This document shows positions 43,396 through 55,300 of a DNA stretch of 58,911 bases, in pieces. The notes under the pieces are model-generated. The model saw only the letters and a list, made by a program, of their open reading frames with translations. It did not search any database and was not told where the DNA came from. The stretch is from Nitrospirota bacterium. GTDB taxonomy: Bacteria; JACPQY01. The stretch is from assembly GCA_016190245.1 (NCBI GenBank), contig JACPQY010000016.1:1-58911 (forward strand), given 5' to 3'. A program made the position numbers and the translations under genes. Each line of letters starts with the position of its first letter. Position 1 is the stretch's first letter.

Positions 43396-46300
43396 GCGTG
43401 GGATCGTTCACCTTGTTCAGGAAGTACAACCCCCCGTCGCTCGTGCCGATCATGAATTTCTGTTGCCCCGAGTTGTAGCCGACCTGGCCGATCGTCACCC
43501 CCGAGCCGAAATCGTACGTCTGGATCACGTTCGCAGCGCTCTCGTCGATGTAGTACACCTTGCCGTTCGCGTTCCCGACCACCATGACGCCTGAGATCAG
43601 GAGACCCCCGTTGGTGAAGGCCGATGTCGAGCCGCCCGGGCGGAAGGGGTAGCCTGTCACAGCCGCCGGCGTCGTATCCAAGACATAGAAATGGCCATCC
43701 GCGTCGCCGTACTCAACCCTCCAGTTCCCCCACTTCACATAAGGGGCGGCGGTGATGGGGTAGACGCAATTGTCCAGGTTCGCAACGGAGTGGTTGGTCG
43801 TATCCCTGTACGGGTAGCTCCCGAGGTTCGCAAGACCCGAGGCATTGTCCAACCCGTGCATGCGACCGCCGTCGTCTCCCACGTGGATTCGGCCTCCCAA
43901 GAGGGTCGTCAAGCCGTTGACGTTGTGCAGGGCTGAAGCGCTGTTGTCCGTCTCCACGCTCCCCGCCCCGGTCGTGTTCACGCGGTAGATGTGGGCCGTC
44001 CCGGTGCCGGGGCACCCCGGGCTCTGCCTCGATCCCACGTACAGATAGACCGTGCCGGAAAAATCCTTCCAGGCCGGCGCGGTGTGCACCCTCGAGGCGG
44101 CGCCCACGTTTTTCGGAAGGGTCTTGTCGGAAATCTGGATCCCGAAAATCCGGGCCGCATCGGAGGTGTTCTCACCACCGAAGTAGAGGTTGTTCGCGTC
44201 GTAGATGAGCGGCGACGTGATCTCGTCCACGGCCGATCCGCCGTCCGAATACGGCGTGTTCCAGGCGCAACCGGCGGCGGGCACTTCCAGCGCCTGGCTC
44301 ACACTGTCATCGGTCAGGAGGAAGACCTTCCCCACCGACCCCGGATCCGCCTTCCCGGTCGCAACGTAGAGAACGTGCAGCCCCGTGTCGGTCGTGTCTC
44401 CGTCGTTGTTGAGATCGCAGTCGGGGTTGAATGAGGCCTCATCCTTCGTGTCCCAGATCGGGGTGCCCAGGAGATCCCCGTCCGCGTCGGCGATGTCGTA
44501 GGTGTAGAGCGGGTTGCCCGCGGTGTCGCGAACGTAGATGCGGTCGGCCGTGCCGGCCCCTCCCACGTTCTTGAAACCCACATAAACGGCGTACGGTGCG
44601 TAGGTGTTCCAATCGTAGGCCAGCGTCGGAAAACCGCCCCCGATGTCCCCTGCCGTATCCGAGGCGCACGACTGAAGCCAGTTAATGGTCGCGCCATTTA
44701 CCTCCTGTTCTTTCGAGGAACCGCGGCCCGGGCCGTTGGCCACGTCGCTGATATCCTCCACGCACAGGTAGGTGTCCGTGCTGCCGTTGTTGTCTTCGAA
44801 CCGGAGGTTGTACTGCCCGGCCCCCACCGCACCCCAGTAGATGTCCGGAGACTTGGCGATGAGCGTGGCCACCTTCACCGTCATGTGTCGGGCGCCCGCC
44901 GCGGCGTTGATGTTGCTGAAGGTGATCCCCTCCAGCTTGGTGATCGTCGGCGTGTTGGTACCGTCACCGACCTGGAGACCGTTGCCGGAGCCATAGCTGA
45001 ACGCGAGGCCCGTGATATCCACCTCGCCGTAGATCCGGAACCTGAATCCTCCGGAACCCGGGGCTGTCTTGGTGACCGTGGCGCTGGCGCTCGAGGCCTT
45101 GAACTTCCCGGGGTTGGATGCCGCGTAGCTCGCCTGGAAAGTCGAGGTGTCCGCAAGACGCAAGGTGGAGGCGCCAGCCATCTGGAACACGCCGCGCTGG
45201 GACACGGTCACGTCCGCATTGGCAACGAGCGTCCCACTCGAGCCGCCCGTGTTGAAGGTGGCCGTGCCACTCCCGCCGCCAATCGTCATCGCCCCCGTGG
45301 AGTCCAATGTGCCCGCCCCCATGTTGAACGTGCCGCCCGTCAAAGTGAAGGTCCCCGTCGAGGTGAAAGACGAATTGCCCGCATTGAACGTGCCATCTGC
45401 CTGCGCGTAGTTGGTGTCGCCGACAGCCAACGTCATCCCCGCGTTCTGTGTGATCGTGCCCGTGTAGCCGCTCACGATGTTGATCCCCCGAACGTTCAGG
45501 TTGGCCGCGATGTTGCATGCCCCCAAGCCGTTTCCGTCGAACGTCGCCGTGTCGATCGAGGAGGGCGTGGTCCCGTTACTGGCGCCACCCGACGAATTGG
45601 ACCAGTTGCCCACGGTGGCGAAGTTGGACGCCGAGCCGCTGATCCAATACATCGTCGTCCCGCATCCCGCGCTGATCGTCCAGTTCGCCCCATTGTTCAG
45701 CGAATCCGTGCTGCTCCCGGCCGTGATCGTCAGCGTCCCCGCCTGGTCCATGACGTCCACGTCGTAGGCCGTGACCGAACCGGTGCCGCTCCACGTCCGC
45801 TGCGTGGGCGAGGCGCTTGAACGGATCAGGATGTCGTCCACGCTGCCGCAGCCCGCTCCGTTTCCGTCCAGGACCATGGCGCCGTTCACGGTGACACTTG
45901 AAACCCCGATCGTGATGTCCCCGGTGGACTCGTTCCTATAGATCCCGGACGAGCCCACGCTGATCCCCGCTGCTGTGACGTTGGCCGTCGTCTGCTTGAA
46001 CGTGCCCGAAGTGACTGTGAGCGTGCCGTTGACGGTCAGGTTCGCCGCCGGCGTCCACATCCCCGCTCCGTTGAACGCAAGATTGTAGTACGCGTTCCCC
46101 GCCGCGAGGGACGCGTAGGTGGACCCGCCCGAGTAGGTCGTGGTGCCGCTGTCGGTGTCGAACGTGGTGATCGTGACGGTCTCACCCCCCTGGAGCTGGA
46201 GGGTCCCGTTGTTGGCGAGAGTGGCGATCGTGACATTGAAGCCCGCCAGCCCGAAGGTGTCGTCGGCCCCGATCGTGAGTGTCCCAAAGGCAACCGTTCC

Positions 46301-49300
46301 ACCCAGGTTGACGGTCTTGCTGGCGCCGTCCACCGTGACCGTACCGAGGTTCTGCCCGTTCCCCGTCAGCGTGGACGTGCCGGAGCCGTCGAAGGTCCAC
46401 GTGCCCGTACCCTTCGTGACGGACCCGTTCGTCTGGATGATCACACTGCCGGCCGTGTTCACGTTCGGGTTGTACATGCCGAGGTCCAGGTTGCCGTCCG
46501 TGAGGGTCAAGTTCCCGTTCACGTCCAGGTTCCCGGAGATCACCACCTCGTCGCGCGAGGGTCCGATGGTTCGCCCGTAGAGGTCGTCGTTCGTGCCGTC
46601 CACCGCCGTCGCGTAGAGTCGCGCCGAGCTGGAGAGATTGATGCGAACGCCGTAGAGATCTGTAGGCGACGTATTGATGGGACCCTGCTCGTTGGTCCAC
46701 GTCGTCATACCGTCGGTGGAGCGCTTCCAGTAGACGTTTCCCGTGCTCGCCGTTCCCGGCGTGGTCCGCGCGGTGTACACGACATAAACGTCGCCGGTCG
46801 ATTCATCCACGGCGATCTTCGCGCCGGTGACGCCCTTCGAGTCGTTCGTGAGCACGTTGGTCTTGGCGGTCCAGTTCCCGTTCGAGTAGACGGCCGTCCG
46901 GATGTCGTCGTCCGCCCCGAGCGCCACGATGTCAGCCGCGTAGGCAAGATAGATCTTGTCGGTCGACTTGTCATAGGCAGCCCCGAAGGTCCCCACGTAC
47001 GTGGTGTTGTCGGTCACCGAGAGATCGATCGAGGTCCACCCCGCATCCCACGTGTCGGTCGAATCCGCATAGACCTTCGAGGCCAATCGGTCGCTACCGG
47101 GGTGATGCCGGATGACCACGATGTTGTTGTTGGCCAGTGGCACAAGTTGGATGAAGTAGTCGCCGACGGCCAAGACCCCGCTCCCTGCCTCCGTCCAGTT
47201 GGAAGCCTGAGTGCAGTCGCTCCCCGTCGGACACTTGATCACAAAGGCATCGGAATCATCGTTGATCCCCATGTAGAGGTCCCCGTCGGCTCCTTTGGTG
47301 ATGGTCGGGACGGCGCCGGACGTGGAGGAGAATGACCCGCCTTGGTTCGCCCCCGTGGCGTTGACGGGGGTTGTGACCAGATCGGTCGTCGTGTCCAGCC
47401 GCTCGTACCAGAGGTCGTCCGAGCCGCTGTCGATGGTGACAATGTGAATGTAGTTGCCGGCGCTGTCTCCCGGCGTCCAGCGGTCGTACCACGCGGCGAC
47501 AGCCACGCAGTCAGCCTGCGGATCCACGGTCACCGCCGCACCCCAGGTGGTGCCTCCGTCCGTCGTCTTGCTATAGGCGCAGATACCGGTGGAGTCCGTG
47601 TAGAATGCATAGCCGACATTTGCGCTGGTGAAAACGACCGTCGGACTGGTGCCCTGGTGGATGCCATCGGTGGAGTTGACGTTGGAGTCCACGGCCGCCT
47701 GACTGCTGGTGACGTCCGTTCCAGTGTTGTTGATCGTGAGGTGGTTGAACGTCACGGCATTCGTTGTGACGGTCTGTACCCGCGTCCCGTCCAGGGTGAT
47801 CGTGCCTCCGTTCGCGGAGAACGTGGGTGCGCCCGATACCGTCATGTTCTTCTCAATGGACAGTGTCCCGCTCGTTGACGTGAAAGTGCCGCCGGAGAGG
47901 ACAAAATTCCCGTTCACATCAATGGCCGAGTTCCCTCCCGTGAAGGTCCCGGCAGCCTGATCGAAGTGATTCACTCCGACGGTGAGGGTGACGGTCGAGT
48001 TCTGGGTAATTGTCCCCGTGTAGCCGCTGTTGATGTCCACCCCCCGGACCGAAGCGCTCGCGGCGAGGGTACAGTTCCCCGTCCCTCCCCCATCGAATGT
48101 GGCGGTGTCGTCGGTGCCGGGGGCGGTGGTGTTGTTGGCGCCGCCCGAGGACAGGGACCATCGAGTGTTGTCGCCAAAAGTGCCGGCGCCCGCCCCGATC
48201 CAATATTTCGTGACCGGGCAATTCGAGGAGAAGCTCCACCCCGATCCGTTGTTCCCCGAGTTCGTGCTGCTGTCCGCGTTGATCGTGATGCCGACCGTGT
48301 CCTGGTCCTTAACATCCACATCGTAGACCGTGAAGGTGCCGCTCCCCAACCAGTTCCGGTTCGTACCCGACACGGTGGAGCGGATGAGGATGTCATCCGC
48401 GCCGCCGCACCCGCCACCCCCCGCATCCAAGGTCATGGAGCCGCCATTCGATACGCCCCCGCCCCCCACGGTCAGGTCGCCGGTGGAAGTGTTTGTCCAC
48501 GTGGTGCCCGAAGCGAGGCTGAGCCCACCGGTCGTCACATTGTTCGCCCCCTGAGTGACCGTGCCCGTGCTCACGGTGATCGTGCCCACAACGTACAAGG
48601 CGGCGCCGAGCTGGAAATTGTCCTTGGTCGCGTTGACGTCATTGATCGTGAGGATGTAGTAGTCGGTTCCCGCGACGAAATCCGCAATGGTCCAGGTCTC
48701 GACCGCGCCGTCGCCGTCGCCCTTGTACTCGACCGTCCCTGAATCCGAGTCCGGTGTCGTGATCGTCAGGGCCTCGCTACCATAGAGTTGGAGCGTGCCG
48801 GTGTTCGCCAGTGTCGTCACGGTCAGATTGTTCCCGGCCAAGACGAGCTTGTCGTCCCCGCCGATGGCGAGAGTGGTGCTGGTCAACGCGCCACCACTCA
48901 ACGTCAGCGTGATGGCGCTGCCATCCACGGTGACCTTTCCCAGGCTCTGCCCGTTCGGGCTCAGCGTCACGGCGCCATTTCCGTCGAAGGTCCACGTGCC
49001 GCCGCCCGGGGTGACCGAGCCGGCTGCCGCGATGGACACGTTGGCGAATGTACTCACGTTGGGGTTGCTCACCGCAAGATCCAGATCGCCGTCGGTGACC
49101 GTGAAGAGCTTGTTGACGTCGAGGTTGCCGGACACCACGATGTCGTCGTTGCCCGCCGCCCCCGTGTTGTTGATCGTGAGGAGCTCAAAGGCCACACCGT
49201 TGGTGCCAAAGGACTGGTCCGCTGCGCCGTCCAACGTCACCGTGCCGGTCCCCTGCCGAAGCTCGCCGGCCGTTTGGATGTTGACATTGCCCGCCAGATT

Positions 49301-52300
49301 GGCGTTGACGTTGTTGGACATGAGGTCGAGACAGCCGTCCGTGACGGTGAGGTTACCGTTCACATCCAGAGCACCGTTGAGGGTCACGAGGTTATTGGCA
49401 GGTCCCACGGTGTTGCCGTAGAGAGGATAGTCCGGCACGTTGCTGACCCAAGCCACGTAGAGGCGTTGGGAGGACAGGATGTTGACGCGCGGATAGTAAT
49501 CGCCACTGACCGCGTTGAGGGGGCCCATCTCGGCGCCCCATGTGCTCATCCCATCCGTGGATTTCTTCCAATAAACATTGGATGTCGAGGCCGTGCCAGG
49601 CGTTGTCCGAGCGGTGTACACCACGTACAAGTCGGCGTTGCCCCAGTCGCGCGCGATCTTGGCCGCCGTGATGCCTTTCAAACTGTTTGTCACTACGTCC
49701 GTGTTGAGCGTCCAGCTCCCGCCGGAGTAGGTGGCGGTCCGGATGTCGTCGTCGTTGCTGCCGATCGTGGCCACGTTGGCCGTGTAGGCGAGGTAGACGT
49801 CGTTGTTGGTCGGGTTGACTGTCGCCCCGAAGCCCGCGTCGTAGGTGTTGTTTTCGTCGGCGGAGGCGTCGATATTCGTCCAGGAACCGGACCACGAATT
49901 CGTCCCGTCCGTGTACACCTTGGAGCGGACCGTGTTGGCGGAGATGTCCCAGACGATCGCGAGGATGTCGCCGCCGGCGAGCGGCATCAAAATCAGGTAG
50001 TCGTTCTGGAGATCGAAGGGGTTGGTGCCCGCCTCGGACCAGTTGGCCTGGTTCGTGCAATCCGCCCCGTTGGCGCACTTGATCACGAAGGAATCGCTCG
50101 TGTTTTGTATGCCGATGTAGAGGTCCCCATCCGTCCCTCGCACCATGGAGACGAAGGTGGCGCCGGCGGAGAACGACCCGCCCTGCGCCGTCCAGGAGGC
50201 GTTCACGGTGGTCGTCAGTCCATCGGTCGCCGTATCGAGCCGGGTGTAGTAGACGTCAGCGCCATCCATCGTGGCGACGTGGATGTAGTTGCCCGTGGTG
50301 TCCCCCGGGGTCCACCGGTCGTACCAGACGTCGATGGAGTAGCAATCCGTCTGCGCATCCACCACGACCTTGGAGCCCCACGAGACACCCCCGTCGTTGG
50401 TCTTCCGATAGACACAGTCCAGCGTGTCGTCGCGATAGAAGAGGTAGCCCGTGCTGGCGGTCACGAACACGACGTTGGACCCACCGCCCGGGTAGGCCAG
50501 AGATGCTGCCGTCAGTGCGTCCGGATTGGTTTGGCTGCCCGTGGCGGATCCACCCGTGTTGTTCAGCGTCACGTTGTTGAAGGGCTTGCTATTGGTGCGG
50601 AAGGTCTGGTCCGTCACGCCGTTGAGGAGGACCGTTCCACCGTTGGCCGAGAAGGTCGGCCCCGGCGATCCCACGATCGTGAAACCCCTGAGCACGCTCA
50701 GCGTCCCGCTCGTGGACGTGAAAGACGTTCCCGCATTGGAAAGGGCGAAGGGGCCGCTGGATGTGATGGCAGAATCGCCACCCGAGAATGTGCCGGCGGC
50801 CTGAGTGTAGCCGCCGGTCCCGAGGGTCATCGTAACGCCTGAGTTCTGCGTGATCGTGCCGGAGTAGCCGCTCACCACGTTGAACCCGGTCACGTCCACG
50901 TTGGCGGTGAGGGTGCAGTTGCCCAGACCGTTCCCGTCGAACGTGGCGGTGTCGAGCGTGCCTGGTGTCGTCCCGTTGCTGGCGCCGCCCGAGGAGTTCG
51001 ACCAGTTGCCCACGGTGTTGAAGTTGGCGGCGCCGCCACTGATCCAATACATCGTCGTGCCGCATGTGGTATTGATCGTCCAGTTGCCTCCGTTGTTCCC
51101 GGAGTTCGTCCCGCTCCCCACCGTGATGGAGGCCGCACCGGCCTGATCCATCACATCCACATCGTACATCGTGACACTGCCGGAACCACCCCACGTCCGC
51201 TGTGTCGGCGAAGCGCTTGATCGGACAAGGATGTCGTCTGTGCCGCCGCACCCCGCACCCGAGCCGTCGAGCCAGATCGTCCCGTTGTTCGTCACATTGC
51301 CGGCCCCGATGGTCAGATCGCCCGTCGATTGGTTGCGGTAGATCCCGGCGGATCCCATGCTGAGACCGCCCACCGTGTAGTTGCCGACCATCTGCTTCAG
51401 TGTCCCTGCCGTCACGCTGAGGAGGTTGTTTACCGTCAGGGCCGTCGCCTGCGTCCACGAGGCCGTGCCGTTGACGGTGAGGTTGTAGTACGTGCTCCCG
51501 GCGGCGAGAGAGGTGTAGGTCCCGCTGCCGTTGTATTCGGTCGTTCCCGAGTCGGTGTCGAACGTCGTGATCGAGACGACCTCGCCCCCCTGAAGCCGAA
51601 GCGTGCCGTTGTTCACGAGCGACGTGGCCGTGAGCGCATAGCCGCTCAGATCGAAGAGGTCATCGCTTCCGATCGTCAAGGTGGAGATCGTGACGGTTCC
51701 TCCCAGGTTCACAGTCTTCGCGGTCCCATCCGCCGTCACGGCGCCCACGTTCTGGCCGTTCGGGGAGAACGTGGACGTGCCGCTCCCATCGAATGTCCAC
51801 GTGCCGCTGCCCGCCGTCACGGACCCGCCCGACATGACGGTCACGTTGCCCGCGGTGTTCACCGCCGGGTCGTTGGTGTCCAGGTCGAGGTCGCCGTCCG
51901 TCAGGGTCAGCGTCCCGTTCACATCCAACGTCCCTGAAATCGTGACGTCGTCCAGCCCCGCCCAGCCGGACTGATTCAGCGTGAGGTTGTTGAACGAGAT
52001 GGAGTTGGTCGTGACTTTCTGGTCACGGACTTGGCCGTCTAGTGTGACCGTCCCCCCATTGGCGGTAAAGGTTGGACCGCCGGAAACGGTCAGGAACCAG
52101 GCCACGCTCATGTTCCCGGTCGTGGAGGTGAACGTGCCACCCGAGAGGATGAAATCCTCATTGATGTCGATCGTCGAATTGCCCCCGGCGAACGTCCCGG
52201 CGGCCTGGTCGTAGCCGCCCATCCCAACCGCCAGGGTCACTCCCGAATTCTGAGTGATCGCGCCCGTGTACCCCGAGTTGATATCGATGCCGTACACGCT

Positions 52301-55300
52301 CGCGTTGGCGGCCATCGCGCAGTTTCCGGTGCCACCCCCGTCGAACGTGGCCAGATCGTTGGAGCCCGGCGCCGTCGTATTGTTGGCCCCGCCCGAGCTC
52401 AGGGACCAACGGGTATTGTCGCCGAAATTCCCCGCAGAGCCCGCTATCCAATACTTCGTGGTGGGAGGCGTCAGATCGGCCAGGGTGGCGCCCAGGAGGT
52501 CGTTGTCCGTGACGACGAACCAGCTCACGAAGATCCGATCCCCCGACAAGATATTCATCTTCGCGCCATAGAGGTCGCCGGAAATCATGTTCACAGGGCC
52601 TTGTTCGGGGCCCCAGGTGGTCATGCCGTCCGTAGACTTGCGCCAATAGACGTTGGCGGTGGTCGGGTCGGGTGGATTCGTCCAGGCCGTGTAGATCGCG
52701 TAGACATCCTTCGAGTTCTCGTCGAAGGCGATCTTCGCGCCCGTGGGGCCCAACCCCGTATCGGTGAAGACGTCGCTCTTGCGGGTCCACGCCCCTTCCG
52801 AATAGATGGCCGTCTCGAAATCGTCAGACCCGTTCCCGATCCCTCCAAGGTCGCCCGCCCAACCCAGGTAGATGTCGTTCGTTCTCCGGTCCACCGTTGC
52901 GCCGAAGTGCGCCGTGTACACGCTGTTGTCGGATGTGCCCGCCCGCACGGTGGTCCACGCGCCGTCCCAGGAGTCGGTGGAATCGTGGTAGACCTTCGAC
53001 TCAATGGTGTCGGCCGGGCGGTCCCAATAGATGGCCAGGATGTTGGCGTTCGGCAGGGGCATCAGGATGAGCCAATCGTTGGTCAGGTTGAACGGATTGG
53101 CGCCGGCTTCGACCCAGTTCGCGGCGTTCGTGCAGTCCGCTCCGTTCGCGCACTTGAGGACGAATCCATCGCTGTCATCCGGGATACCCATGTAGACGTC
53201 GCCGTCGCTGCCCTTCGTGATCGAATGGAAATCGCCTTGGCTGAACGTCCCCCCCTGCCCGGCGCCGGAGGCGTTCACCGTGGAGGTGAGAGAGTCACCG
53301 CTGGTGTCGAGCCTCGTGTAGAAGATGTCGTTGTAGTCGAAGGTAGAGATGTGGATTTTCGTCCCCGAGTTGTCACCCGGCGTCCACTGGTCGTACCAGA
53401 CGGCGATCCGGGCGCAGTCCGCAACGTTCACGCTATCGACCCGAATGGGAGCCCCCCACGTCGACCCCCCGTCCGTCGTCTTGCGGTAGACGCATTCCTG
53501 GCCGCTGTCCGCATAGAACGCGTAGCCGACCTGATCGGTCGTGAACACGGTCGTCGGGCTCGTCCCGCTGTGTTTCGACTGCGTCGAGTCCGCCGCCGAG
53601 TCGATCGCGACGACGCAGGCCGAGTCGAAGGTCCAGTTCGGTCCATTGTTCCCCGTGTTGGTGCTGTGTCGGGTGCGGATCGAGGCACCGCCGGCCTGAT
53701 CCTGCACGTCCACGTCCTGGATGGCGAAAACTCCCGAACCGCTCCAGGAGCGCTGCGTGCCGGATGAGGTGGATCGAATCTGGATCGGATCGCCGCCCAG
53801 GCAGCCCCCGCCGCCGCCATCGAAGAGGATGCGACCGCTGTTGGAGACGCCGCCGGACCCCAGCGAGACGTCCCCCGTCGAAGAATTCTGCCACTCGCCG
53901 GAGGAACCGATCGAGACCGTGCCGGCCGTCACGTTGGCTGTTGTCTGCACGAGGATCCCGTCCGTTATCGTCAGGGTTCCGTTCACGGCAAGGGCCCCGG
54001 ACACGGACACGCGGTCGAGACCGGAGGCGCCCGTCGCGTTGACGGTCACGTTGTTGAGGGCGACTCCGCCCGTCGTGACGGCCTGATTGATCGTGCCGTC
54101 GAAGGTAACCGTGCCGGAGTTGTGGTTGAAGGTGGGACTGCCCGAGATGCTGACGGTGCGGGAGAGCGCAAGCGAGCCGCTGCCGGACGTGAACGTCCCA
54201 CCGGACAACGTAAAGTCGCCGTTCACGTCGAAGGTCGAGTTCCCACCGACGAACGTACCGGCCGACTGTTTGAAGTCCGAGGCCCCGACGGTGAGCGTGA
54301 CACCGGTGTCCTGGGTGACGGCGCCGGTGTAGCCGGACTTGATTTCAAGGCCGCGGACGCTCGCGTTGGAGGTAAGCGAGCAGTTCCCCGTCCCGCCGCC
54401 ATCGAAAACGGCCACGTCATCGGCCCCCGGCGCGGTCGTGTTGTTCGCCCCACCCGAGGAGGTGGACCACCGCGCGTTATCGCCGCAATTCCCGCCCGTC
54501 GACCCGATCCAGTACTTGCTGGTCGGCGGAGCCAGATCCACGACGGAGTCACCGTAGAGGCCGTCGGGTGTGGCCTCGTACCACCCCACGAAGATGCGCT
54601 CCGTCGAGAGAATGTTGATCGTGACGCCGAACATGTCTTCGGAGCCCGTGTTGATGGGGCCGTTCTCGCCGCCCCACGTCAGCATCCCGTCACTCGATCT
54701 TTTCCAGTAGACGTTGGCGGTTGTGGCGGTTCCCGGGGTGGTGCGGGCGGTGTAGACGACGTAGACATCCTTCTTGTCCTCGTCCAGCGCAATCTTGACG
54801 CTGGTGATCCCTTTCGCATCGTCGGTGAGGGCGTTGGTCCGCGCCGTCCACACTCCTCCGGAGTAGATAGCCGTGCGGATATCGTCGTTGGTCCCGAGGG
54901 TGCTGTTGTCCGCACAGTAAGCGAGGTAGATCTCGTTCGTTTCGCGGTCCACCGTCGCCCCGAATCCGCCGTCGTAGGTCGTGTTTGCGGAGGGGGCGAG
55001 ATCGATGTCGGCCCACGCCCCGTCCCACGTGCCGCTGCTATCGTCGAAGACGTTGGACTGGAGCACCCCGGTATAGGGGTCATAGTCGATGGCCATGACC
55101 TTTCCGCCGGCGAGGGGCATTAACAGCGGCCAGGCGTTTTGGGGAGTAAACGGATTTGTGCCCGCCTCGAGCCAGTTCGTTCCGACCGTGCAATCCGATC
55201 CGTTCGCACACCTGACGACGAACGAATCCGCCAGGGAGATGGTCCCCATGTAGAGGTCCCCATCGGTTGCCTTCGTAATGGCGCCCTCGCTCGATCCCGC

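Noticed and set aside
41706-43478. 590-codon plus-strand frame over the end of the EAL gene and the C-rich gap
   Set aside because: Its sequence is Pro/Ser/Arg low complexity. The first part is out of frame within the EAL domain, and the rest is opposite the FapA-like relic.
48788-50842. 684-codon plus-strand frame inside the giant gene
   Set aside because: It is antisense to a continuous 4146-codon gene with a signal peptide, and has no recognisable domain.
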